Shown here: piece by piece, positions 1 through 7,004 of the stretch
Position numbering within the stretch: position 1 is the first letter of the stretch
Layout: each line of letters starts with the position of its first letter
Assembly (NCBI GenBank): GCA_016124445.1
Contig: WGNR01000006.1
Span: forward strand, 124,001-188,000
Reading direction: 5' to 3'
DNA length: 64,000 nucleotides
DNA from: a bacterium
Lineage (GTDB): Bacteria; Planctomycetota; Planctomycetia; Pirellulales; Pirellulaceae
Notes under the pieces: model-generated
Database searches by the model: none
Seen by the model: only the letters and a program-made list of their open reading frames with translations
Told to the model about the DNA's origin: nothing
Program-made: the position numbers and the translations under genes

Positions 1-312
1 ATTTCGGGAACGGTCAACTATCTCGGGCACCCGCTCCCGCGCGGCATCCTTCAGATGCGACCTTTGGCACCGACTACTGAGCAGACCAACGGGATGTCGT
101 TCCAAGTAATCAACGGCGAGTTCAAATCTTCCCTGGCGGCACTGAACTTCCATCATGGTGGGAAGTATGAACTGATCATTTATGGCTTCGACGGAATCGC
201 TCAGCCAGGCAAAGAAATGCCGATGGGACGAAGGCTTTTTTCCGAATTCGTTACTCGCGTCGACCTGCCGCCGCGCGATGTTTCTGACCTCAGCTTCAAC
301 GTCTTAAAGTAG
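1..312 (+). CDS. Carboxypeptidase regulatory-like domain protein, C-terminal part
   Basis: The reading frame is open from the first base and ends at TAG 310-312, so the N-terminus lies outside the window. The visible 103 residues begin ISGTVNYLGHPLPRG, which matches the 'G.V.Y.G.PLP.G' opening of the short carboxypeptidase-regulatory-like (transthyretin-like beta-sandwich) proteins that planctomycetes encode in large numbers, usually as exported lipoproteins. The later GGKYELIIYGFDG segment fits the 'G.Y.I.V.G' strand of the same fold. The signal peptide cannot be seen. It converges with the next gene, whose stop lies 10 bases downstream. The fold assignment is reasonably secure; the biological role is unknown. 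Confidence 0.6.
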   Translation: MSGTVNYLGHPLPRGILQMRPLAPTTEQTNGMSFQVINGEFKSSLAALNFHHGGKYELIIYGFDGIAQPGKEMPMGRRLFSEFVTRVDLPPRDVSDLSFNVLK

Positions 313-322
313 CTTGGCCTCT

Positions 323-571
323 CTAGCTGATCATCCAGGCACCCAGCATTCCCAGCCCGGCAGCGAAAAGAATCATTGCTCCTGCGCACCCGGTCATCTT
401 GGGAAGCTCTTCGCCGTCGGCGACCATCTTGGCTTGGATTGCTTCGACTTGTTCTTTGGCTTCTTTCAGGCCAATGCCGCTCGCCTCACGGAGGACCTTG
501 ATGGCCTGGATTTTCTGCCCCTGACGGAGCAACCGTTTGATCTCGTCTAGCGATGTCGGTTCGTCAGTCAT
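323..571 (-). CDS. Small L7/L12-like domain protein with C-terminal membrane anchor
   Basis: This 82-residue protein has two parts. Residues about 8-47 (EIKRLLRQGQKIQAIKVLRE followed by GIGLKEAKEQVEAI) match the helical 'K..AIK..RE.TGLGLKEAK..VE' signature of the C-terminal domain of ribosomal protein L7/L12. Residues about 60-81 form a glycine/alanine-rich hydrophobic segment ending MLGAWMIS that should span the membrane. The L7/L12 dimerisation domain is missing, so this is not the ribosomal stalk protein. Stand-alone domains of this type occur in many bacteria as uncharacterised small proteins. The start ATG at 569-571 is preceded by an AGGAAG-like ribosome-binding site. Function unknown. 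Confidence 0.7.
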   Translation of the reverse strand: MTDEPTSLDEIKRLLRQGQKIQAIKVLREASGIGLKEAKEQVEAIQAKMVADGEELPKMTGCAGAMILFAAGLGMLGAWMIS

Positions 572-593
572 GACTTCCTTCTGAGCAAGAACG

Positions 594-621
594 AAAAAAG
601 GAGTACCGGGAATGGTACTCC
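594..621 (-). terminator. Rho-independent terminator
   Basis: An 8-bp perfect stem (600-607 with 614-621) with a 6-base loop is followed, in the minus-strand direction, by six U residues (A-run 594-599 on the plus strand). It lies just beyond the stop of the small gene at 708-920 and would terminate its transcript. Confidence 0.75.
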
Positions 622-707
622 TAAGTTTAGGTCAGATTTGAGTCGTTTCCGACGGGGGTGTTAGAAGGAATGAAAAATAACGTTCAGTAATTCGGTCGGG
701 AAACGGG

Positions 708-920
708 TTACGATTTCGGTCCCACCTTTTCCCATTCGCTCATGCGATTGGAATTTGGGGTCTCGAAGCCATGATACTGCGAACGCAGGTTGAGCAGTTC
801 TTGGTCCATCCACTCGGAAAACTGCACAAAGGAAGCGAGGCCTACCATGATTGGGGCTTCCTCCCGATCTCGTGCATCTTCGAGCTTGATGAGCATGGTG
901 TCGAAAAGCGAGTCGTTCAT
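708..920 (-). CDS. Small hypothetical protein (70 aa)
   Basis: I do not recognise this protein. I chose the ATG at 918-920 (MNDSLFDTML...) because AGGGAG sits seven bases upstream; an in-frame start further upstream would add 23 poorly coding residues. The product is acidic in its first half (EDARDREEAP), predicted largely helical, and has no signal peptide or membrane segment. A strong terminator follows it, which supports an independent transcription unit. Confidence 0.55.
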   Translation of the reverse strand: MNDSLFDTMLIKLEDARDREEAPIMVGLASFVQFSEWMDQELLNLRSQYHGFETPNSNRMSEWEKVGPKS

Positions 921-2002
921 TAGCGAACTCCCTGGGGAAAGTTCGCTACGGTCCCTGTAGCTGACGGCAACGGATCCTTCGCTGCACAATGTGGTCTCGG
1001 TCTAATATTGAGACGTAACAGCAGGCGACTAAGTTCGCCTGTTTCCTAGATTAAGTAAAAGGGGCTCCGCGATGCAATAGGGATAACGCAGTCATATTTG
1101 GCATTACGGATCAATTAGTGGTGTTGAATCTCGCTAAAAAACCATTCAGGTGGTAGTTGATTCCCACTCGACGGGTGGTTTCTTGCGGTAAGCCGTTGAT
1201 GGATGGAGGAAACGAATGTTGGATATCCGTTATTCGTTGGAACCGGTGGCAATCTTGACGAGTTTCAGGGCGGATCAACATGAGATGTCGATCGCTAGAA
1301 AAGTTTCTAATTAAATCTACCGCACGAAGAGGGAAGAGATTTTGAGGACTAGCGGAATATTTCCGGGAATTCCTCAGGATGAGGCCGGAATTTCTCAAGA
1401 TTCGGGTGAAGATACCCGCGATTGCGATTGAGCGATCAGGCCGGATTGCGTAACTTCTGGCTCGTTTGCCTGGGCGATCGAGAAAATCTCGTTTGGCAGA
1501 CAAATGCCGTACTTTTTGGCAAACCATTTGCGTAGGCCAGTCGTAACGATTGTGCGAAACGCAAGGCAGATGGTCGCCCCTGACAGGGCAAAGCAGCTCG
1601 GTAAAACAGGCATATTCGGTTTGTTTTGCTAAGTTGGCAGAAGTTGCCCGGTCGGCGACGTTGCCAGGGACTGCACAACAAGACCGTGATAGGGATGGTT
1701 GAATCTCGAGTGCTAGCAGGTCGATAAGAAGGGTACTTCCTGAGAATACTTTTCGCCGTGAGTCACTTGCTTCATACGGATGGCTAAACCTGACACGGAA
1801 TACGGCACCATGGAAGACGCCAATGAACTATATTTGCGAGGTAGGGAAGCTGCCTCCCTTGGTTTGCCAGTAGAAGCAAGGCAAGCCTGATAGGGAAACC
1901 CAGACCTCCGATTCCGGTCATGATTTTAGGAGCGTTGTGCTAGAGCGACCCAATCCCACTGCTCTGGCAAATGCGACGTTCAAAGGGAGTTTAGGATTCA
2001 CC
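921..2002. other. Gene-poor interval of about 1.1 kb
   Basis: No convincing gene covers this stretch. Open frames on the minus strand (about 1111-1681) have basic, Ser/Arg-rich compositions typical of noncoding frames. Two short plus-strand frames are worth recording: 1216-1314 (32 residues, MLDIRYSLEPVAIL...) has GGAGGA five bases before its ATG, and 1810-1890 (26 residues, MEDANELYLRGREAASLGLP...) lies ahead of flgM. At 1006-1014 there is an exact copy of the nine-base core TATTGAGAC that is also repeated in front of fur. Confidence 0.4.
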
Positions 2003-2281
2003 ATGCACGTTAATGGCCCAACCGCAGTTCACCCGGCCCAGTCGATCCGAGGTCCGCACTCAAGCCAGCCCACGCAGGCTGTTGATCAGCGTCCGCAGTT
2101 TGATACCGTGGACGAACTCGACATTTCGCACGAAGCGGACTTCGCTAGCCAGGTAAAGAACATTCCAGACATCCGCGCCGATCGGGTAGCTCAAATCAAA
2201 GCTCAGATCGCCGACGGCTCGTACCTAACCGACGACAAGCTTGATATTGCTTTGAATCGTCTGTTGGATGAAATTGGATAA
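2003..2281 (+). CDS. flgM: Anti-sigma-28 factor FlgM
   Basis: FlgM binds the flagellar sigma factor FliA (sigma-28) and holds late flagellar genes off until it is exported through the completed hook-basal body. The 92-residue product has the expected disordered, Gln/Pro/His-rich N-terminal half and a C-terminal sigma-binding half of the form 'R.DRV..IK..I..G.Y..DD.LDIAL.RLL.EI' (residues about 58-91). The start at 2003 (MHVNGPTAVHP) follows AGGA with suitable spacing; a GTG at 1937 with its own AGGAG is a possible alternative that would add 22 residues. No other flagellar structural gene is nearby, so it stands alone. A terminator follows directly. Confidence 0.85.
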   Translation: MHVNGPTAVHPAQSIRGPHSSQPTQAVDQRPQFDTVDELDISHEADFASQVKNIPDIRADRVAQIKAQIADGSYLTDDKLDIALNRLLDEIG

Positions 2282-2323
2282 CCCCTCTCTCCGGAGTTTT
2301 GAGAGCACTCTTCCAACCCAGAA

Positions 2324-2361
2324 GGCAGCTTCCTCAACACGAGCAAGCTGCCTATTTTTTT
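2324..2361 (+). terminator. Rho-independent terminator after flgM
   Basis: A perfect 8-bp stem (GGCAGCTT 2324-2331 with AAGCTGCC 2345-2352) is followed by a seven-T run at 2355-2361. It begins 43 bases after the flgM stop codon. Confidence 0.85.
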
Positions 2362-2406
2362 GTCGTTAACCAATGCTTTTCGGTCGCAGAATCAGTTACC
2401 CTGGGC

Positions 2407-2434
2407 TTGTACCGCAGTCGCTTTGGCCTAGAAT
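2407..2434 (+). promoter_or_regulatory. Predicted sigma-70 type promoter of fur
   Basis: TTGTAC (2407-2412) and TAGAAT (2429-2434) are separated by 16 bases and match the -35 and -10 hexamers at 4/6 and 5/6 positions. The predicted transcription start near 2441 falls inside the first of the Fur-box-like repeats, the geometry expected of a repressed promoter. Confidence 0.5.
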
Positions 2435-2438
2435 TCGT

Positions 2439-2550
2439 TATTGAGACTGATAGCCAGCGTGGATGCGTATCTCTTTATTCCGCAATTAGATATAAGTAGC
2501 AACTCAGTCTCAATAGAGCGGAATCCCTTGTTGTTCCTATTGAGAGTCGA
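2439..2550 (+). promoter_or_regulatory. Fur-box-like repeats, putative autoregulatory operators
   Basis: TATTGAGACTGA (2439-2450) and its exact reverse complement TCAGTCTCAATA (2504-2515) form a 12-bp perfect inverted repeat with 53 bases between the arms. A third, imperfect copy in the first orientation begins at 2538 (TATTGAGAG) and runs up to the ATG. Each unit resembles half of the classical Fur operator TGAGAATnATTCTCA. The location over the promoter and leader of a fur gene supports autoregulation; this is an inference. Confidence 0.5.
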
Positions 2551-3057
2551 ATGTCCGATCCGTTTGCGTTGGAAGCTGTCGATGTCGCCCTTTCTCCGAT
2601 GGAGCGGTTCGAGGAATACCTCAAAAGCAAAGGGAAACGGATCACGCAACCTCGGCGGATTCTTATCGAACACGTTTTCAGCCACCACGAGCATTTCGAC
2701 GCCGATGGTTTGATCGACGAACTTTCGCACCACAGCAAAGGGGCCGATCGCGTCAGCCGACCGACTGTCTATCGCACGCTGAATGAACTGGTCGAGTCAG
2801 GGCTTTTGCGGAAGATGGAAATCGGCGGCCGTGCCGTCTACGAGCATGACTACGGCTACCCCGATCACGATCATCTGTACTGCACACAGTGCCAGAACCT
2901 GATCGAATTTCAAAGCGCTGAACTGAGAGAGCTGCGGGACAAAGTCGCCAGCATGCATAACTTTCGTGCCACCAGCCACCGCTTCATCGTCAACGGCGTG
3001 TGCGAGCAGTGCCAAAAGAAAACCCGCCGCAAAAAACGACGGGTCGATTTGATCTAA
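2551..3057 (+). CDS. fur: Fur family metal-dependent transcriptional regulator
   Basis: The 168-residue product has the two Fur domains. Residues about 20-95 form the winged helix, with the DNA-recognition helix SRPTVYRTLNEL at 69-80. Residues about 100-155 form the metal-binding and dimerisation domain, with the HDHLYC metal-site motif (His106, His108) and two CxxC pairs (Cys111/Cys114 and Cys151/Cys154) that bind structural zinc. A lysine/arginine-rich tail closes the protein. Whether it senses iron, zinc or peroxide cannot be decided from sequence, but the N-terminal layout and both CxxC pairs fit Fur best. Fur-box-like repeats lie upstream. It converges with purB, 17 bases away. Confidence 0.85.
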   Translation: MSDPFALEAVDVALSPMERFEEYLKSKGKRITQPRRILIEHVFSHHEHFDADGLIDELSHHSKGADRVSRPTVYRTLNELVESGLLRKMEIGGRAVYEHDYGYPDHDHLYCTQCQNLIEFQSAELRELRDKVASMHNFRATSHRFIVNGVCEQCQKKTRRKKRRVDLI

Positions 3058-3074
3058 CTGGGTTCGTCAGGCCA

Positions 3075-4502
3075 CTAGACCTTTAGATCTTCGTTTTCGA
3101 GCGTCACCTCTGGGTAACGATCGCGGATCGGCTGAATGACATCGGCCAGGAAGTCGTCGACTTGTTCCGGAGCTCGGCCAACATATTGCATCGGCTCGAG
3201 GATCGCCTCGGCGTCGAACTCCGGGAAGGCCGGGTCGGCCTTGATGCGATCGAGCAAATCGTTGGTTAACCCTTCATTTTTGATGCGAGCCCCGGCATTG
3301 CGCGAGTGAACGCGAATCTTCTCGTGCAGGTCTTGCCGATCGCCTCCTGCTTTGACGGCGGCCATCATCAGGTTTTCGGTCGCCATGAAGGGGAGTTCTT
3401 CCTGCAGATGGCGGAGAATCAACGCCGGATAAACGACCATGCCATCGCAAACGTTGGCCAGAATGATCAGGATTGCGTCGATCCCCAAAAACGAAAGGGG
3501 CAGGCTTAAGCGTCGGTTGGCGCTGTCGTCCAGGGTACGCTCCATCCACTGGGTAGCAATCGTGTTGGCACCGTTGGCCTGGTTGCTGATGACGTAGCGA
3601 GCAAGCCCGCAAATACGTTCGCTTCGCATCGGATTGCGTTTGTAGGGCATGGCGGACGAACCGATTTGATCCTTTTCGATCGGCTCTTCGACCTCACGCC
3701 GATGCGCCAGGATTCGCACATCGGTAGCGATCTTATGGGCTGACTGGGCGATGCCGCTCAGGCAATCGAGAATCTGAGTATCGACTTTCCGCGAGTAGGT
3801 TTGGCCCGTGACGGCGTACAAACCATCGAAGCCCATCTTCTCGGCCACGCGGTGTTCAAGCTTTTTGACCTTGGCGTGGTCTCCTTCAAAGAGTTCCAGA
3901 AAACTGGCCTGGGTTCCGGTCGTGCCCTTCGTACTGCGGAAGCGAAGCAGTTCCAGGCGATGTTCCACTTCTTCCAGATCGAGCACCAGATCGTAACACC
4001 ATAGTGTCGCACGCTTGCCGATCGTGGTTGGCTGGGCCGATTGCAGGTGGGTGAAGCCCAGGCAGGCCACATCGCGGTATTGTTTGGCGAAGTTAGCCAG
4101 CAGAAAGATGCAGCGAATCAGGCGTTCGCGAACCAACTCCAGTGATTCACGCAGCAGGATTAGATCAGTATTGTCGGTTACAAAGCAGCTTGTCGCGCCC
4201 AGATGCATGATCGGCTTGGCCACCGGGGCGGCTTCCCCGAACGTCTCGACGTGGGCCATCACATCGTGCCGGCGGCGTTTCTCGTGCTTGGCGGCCAGAT
4301 CGAAGTCGATGTTGTCCAGGTTGGCTCGCATCGCTTCCAACTGCTCGTCGGTGATCGTCAGGCCCAACTCTTGTTCCGATTCGGCCAGCGCCAACCACAA
4401 GCGTCGCCAGGTCGAATGCTTCTTCTGGGGACTCCACAGGAAGCTCATGTCTTTGGAGGCATATCGAGTGATCAGCGGGTTTTCGTATTGTTCGTGCGAC
4501 AC
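3075..4502 (-). CDS. purB: Adenylosuccinate lyase
   Basis: PurB performs two fumarate-releasing steps of purine synthesis, cleaving SAICAR to AICAR and adenylosuccinate to AMP. I place the start at the GTG 4500-4502 (translated as Met, then [15 protein letters not shown]), giving 475 residues; an upstream extension lacks any family similarity. The fumarase/aspartase superfamily signature [15 protein letters not shown] is at about residues 281-295, the general-base histidine is in [10 protein letters not shown] near residue 152, and HDVMAH lies at 79-84. Segments such as [11 protein letters not shown] and ELPFMATEN match animal adenylosuccinate lyase as I remember it more closely than the 430-residue Bacillus type. 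Confidence 0.93.
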   Translation of the reverse strand: MSHEQYENPLITRYASKDMSFLWSPQKKHSTWRRLWLALAESEQELGLTITDEQLEAMRANLDNIDFDLAAKHEKRRRHDVMAHVETFGEAAPVAKPIMHLGATSCFVTDNTDLILLRESLELVRERLIRCIFLLANFAKQYRDVACLGFTHLQSAQPTTIGKRATLWCYDLVLDLEEVEHRLELLRFRSTKGTTGTQASFLELFEGDHAKVKKLEHRVAEKMGFDGLYAVTGQTYSRKVDTQILDCLSGIAQSAHKIATDVRILAHRREVEEPIEKDQIGSSAMPYKRNPMRSERICGLARYVISNQANGANTIATQWMERTLDDSANRRLSLPLSFLGIDAILIILANVCDGMVVYPALILRHLQEELPFMATENLMMAAVKAGGDRQDLHEKIRVHSRNAGARIKNEGLTNDLLDRIKADPAFPEFDAEAILEPMQYVGRAPEQVDDFLADVIQPIRDRYPEVTLENEDLKV

Positions 4503-4661
4503 GCAGAGGTTCCCTGACTGGAATAAAATTGAGGCTGAACCGCTTGATTTTAGCGTAGAATGACCCACCGAGGCAGGGCCCGCCGCGACGAATCTACCCA
4601 AGATCCGCGCCTGGGCGACGAATACTAATCATCCACAGCCCTACTCGCATCGGAGCAGAAG

Positions 4662-5438
4662 TTGTTGTCCCCCCGGATCATTGCGTTAATCGCCTGGCTA
4701 CTACTCTTCATCGGAGTGTTGAGCGCCACGATCGCCGCAGGCCGAAGTTCCCGTTTTCGCGCTAAATCGCTACGGTCGGACGTGGAAAAAGAGATGCGTT
4801 CCCGCTCGCGAGGTTTCAGCTGGAAAATAACGCTGGGGATCGTGCTGGGGATCTCGGTGGTCATCGCTATCTTCGGCGTAATGATCTATCTGGAATCACC
4901 AGACAACCGTGGTTCGTTCGAGCGAACGGTGTTGGAAAAGGTGACGGTGCTGGGGGTTTTCGGTATTCTCGCTACGCTGGTGGTACTTTCTTTGGTATGG
5001 AGCATTGGATACCGGTTGCGCAGCGGAGGACTGCTGCCTAATGTGGGAACCGTGCTGCGAAACCTGCGATTTCGAACCTGGCAGGCTTTCGTGGTGGTAA
5101 CCGTTGCGGCGGTCATTGCCGGCTTCGTGCGTGCATTCTATCCCAACGAGTCGCCCGTGATCCTGGCCGTGATAACCTTGCTGGGCCTGGTACTGGTTAC
5201 GCCTCTGATTGTGGTGGCTTATTTGGGCATCGATACCCTCTTTTTCGGGCGTGGTAGCGGGGCACGCATCAATCGAATGCGCGAGATCGAAGCAAAACGG
5301 AAAGCCGAAGACTTTCCTGTGGCTACATGTTCGTCAGATCATCCACCGCATGATTTCCCACCAGTCGGTCCAGTGCCGCCGAAAGTTTCGATGCCAGAGA
5401 TTCGTCCTGGGCGTAAATCCGACAAACCAAACGGCTGA
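4662..5438 (+). CDS. Multi-pass membrane protein, hypothetical
   Basis: The product (258 residues) is unrecognised. It has a hydrophobic N-terminal segment (residues about 5-27), then a basic loop, and membrane segments near 55-75, 95-115, 140-158 and 165-192, with a hydrophilic C-terminal tail rich in Pro and Lys. The start is TTG at 4662 with GGAG eight bases upstream. Its last 116 bases overlap the 3' end of the convergent HD-domain gene, so the soluble tail is encoded antisense to the other protein's C-terminus. Confidence 0.65.
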   Translation: MLSPRIIALIAWLLLFIGVLSATIAAGRSSRFRAKSLRSDVEKEMRSRSRGFSWKITLGIVLGISVVIAIFGVMIYLESPDNRGSFERTVLEKVTVLGVFGILATLVVLSLVWSIGYRLRSGGLLPNVGTVLRNLRFRTWQAFVVVTVAAVIAGFVRAFYPNESPVILAVITLLGLVLVTPLIVVAYLGIDTLFFGRGSGARINRMREIEAKRKAEDFPVATCSSDHPPHDFPPVGPVPPKVSMPEIRPGRKSDKPNG

Positions 5439-6726
5439 CTGGAAGCGAACGGAAGAGCCGATCGGTTGTCAGTTCTTTGATCTTGTCTTGGGCCGAATCG
5501 TATAAGAAGTTCTGGTGTTCGCTCGGTCCGCGGGTGTTAGGGCGAAAGACGGTCCGGTTCAATGCAATCTTCAGCGGAATCTCCTTCAACTCTGCCGGCA
5601 GCACGTCGCGGAGTGCTGCCAAGGCAAAGCTTTCACTGCGGAAGATCGTCATCTCCTGGCTTTCCCCTTCGTCAAACCGCAACGATCGCTCGCAAATGAA
5701 TCGCCAAGGAATATTCCGGCTGAGAAGCTGGTTCCATTGGCGACCGATCTCCGCTTGCTGGGGATCGTCTGACCTATGCCACCGTGCCGCGTCGACCAGC
5801 AGACTGAATTCGGTGAAGCCTTGATAGGCACTCAAGTGATCGATCGGGCTGCCAGGGAAGAGCCAGGGGCGGCTGTCGGCGAAAAGATCTTCCAACGTCT
5901 TATCAATCGCCATCACTTCACGATGGAAGTAAATCGTTTGAAACAGTTCGGCCCGGACGTTCATAAACCGGATCAGCGCCGCCATGCCCCGTTCATGGAT
6001 CGTCAGACCCTTATCCGAGAAGAAACTGTAGCGAATCAACCGCTCCAGATCGTACGACTGCTGGCTGTACCCGGTCATGTAGGCATCACGGAGGACGAAG
6101 TCCATGTTGTCGATCGTGTAGATCCCGCTGAGCAGGCTCCGCAGGAAAACGAGCCATTTGGGCCGCTGGGCGGCGTCGCCTGGCTGAGGACGCTGAATCA
6201 TCCAGGCAATCTGCTCGGGATCGATCTGCTCTTCTTCTTCCATCTGCGAGAACGGATTGCGCCGCAATCGAGAGAGCATTTCTCCCAATTCTTGACGAAT
6301 GATATGGGCCCCCAGCGATTCGTGCGTCAGGCCGAAGTGCTGCAGGAAGTGGCTATCGAAGAAGTGGCCAAAAGGGCCATGGCCTACGTCGTGCAACAGG
6401 CCCGCCATCCGCAGCAGCGATTCGACGTAACCGCGCGAAGGAACATCTCCGCACGTTTCTTTTAAGCTAGGGTAAAGCTGGGCCGTCAAACGGCTGGCCA
6501 AATGCATGACACCCAAAATGTGCTGAAACCGGGTATGCTCGGCGGTTGGATAGACCCACCAGGCAGTCTGTAACTGGTGGATCTGCCGCATCCGCTGCAG
6601 CCAGGGATGATCGATCACGTCTCGCTCGGTGACTTCGTCAGGCGAAGCCCCTTGGGCGACAAACGGAACATATCCGTGGATTGGGTCGTAGCAGAGACTC
6701 TCGGCGGCAAATTTTTCCAGGTTCAC
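5323..6726 (-). CDS. HD-domain phosphohydrolase, SAMHD1/dGTPase-like
   Basis: This 467-residue protein belongs to the HD superfamily branch that includes dNTP triphosphohydrolases such as SAMHD1 and Dgt. The metal site is complete: HTRFQH (residues 64-69), LLHDVGHGPFGH with the His112-Asp113 pair, and a later Asp in the DNMDFVLRD segment. The N-terminal 'DPIHGYV' and the 'RMRQIHQL' segment are usual in the family. The likely reaction is hydrolysis of (d)NTPs, but other nucleotides are used by relatives. It is a single gene, ending in a 116-base antisense overlap with the membrane protein at 4662-5438. Confidence 0.85.
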   Translation of the reverse strand: MNLEKFAAESLCYDPIHGYVPFVAQGASPDEVTERDVIDHPWLQRMRQIHQLQTAWWVYPTAEHTRFQHILGVMHLASRLTAQLYPSLKETCGDVPSRGYVESLLRMAGLLHDVGHGPFGHFFDSHFLQHFGLTHESLGAHIIRQELGEMLSRLRRNPFSQMEEEEQIDPEQIAWMIQRPQPGDAAQRPKWLVFLRSLLSGIYTIDNMDFVLRDAYMTGYSQQSYDLERLIRYSFFSDKGLTIHERGMAALIRFMNVRAELFQTIYFHREVMAIDKTLEDLFADSRPWLFPGSPIDHLSAYQGFTEFSLLVDAARWHRSDDPQQAEIGRQWNQLLSRNIPWRFICERSLRFDEGESQEMTIFRSESFALAALRDVLPAELKEIPLKIALNRTVFRPNTRGPSEHQNFLYDSAQDKIKELTTDRLFRSLPVSRLVCRIYAQDESLASKLSAALDRLVGNHAVDDLTNM

Positions 6727-7004
6727 CCTTACTCCTTTGGGGTTAATTGGGCAGACGAGGCTAGCTGAGCTTGCACCAGATTCGCTAGTTTCGCAGAATC
6801 AAGAGGATTCGTTAATCGGTTTAACCGTTATATCTTCTAATTTGCGATCGCGTTTGTCCTGGTAGTACGTAGGAACCGAGGCAGTTCCAAGCTGGAATTT
6901 TAAACGCATTTGCCGATAGAAATAGCACCTCGGATTGACCCGAATCTAAGAGAGGCAGTCTTTTGGGGAAATTCGCATCCACAGGCGGAGGAGATTTGAG
7001 AGAG

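Noticed and set aside
1111..1681. Overlapping minus-strand open frames
   Set aside because: Basic, Ser/Arg-rich composition, no ribosome-binding site and mutual overlap suggest noncoding sequence.
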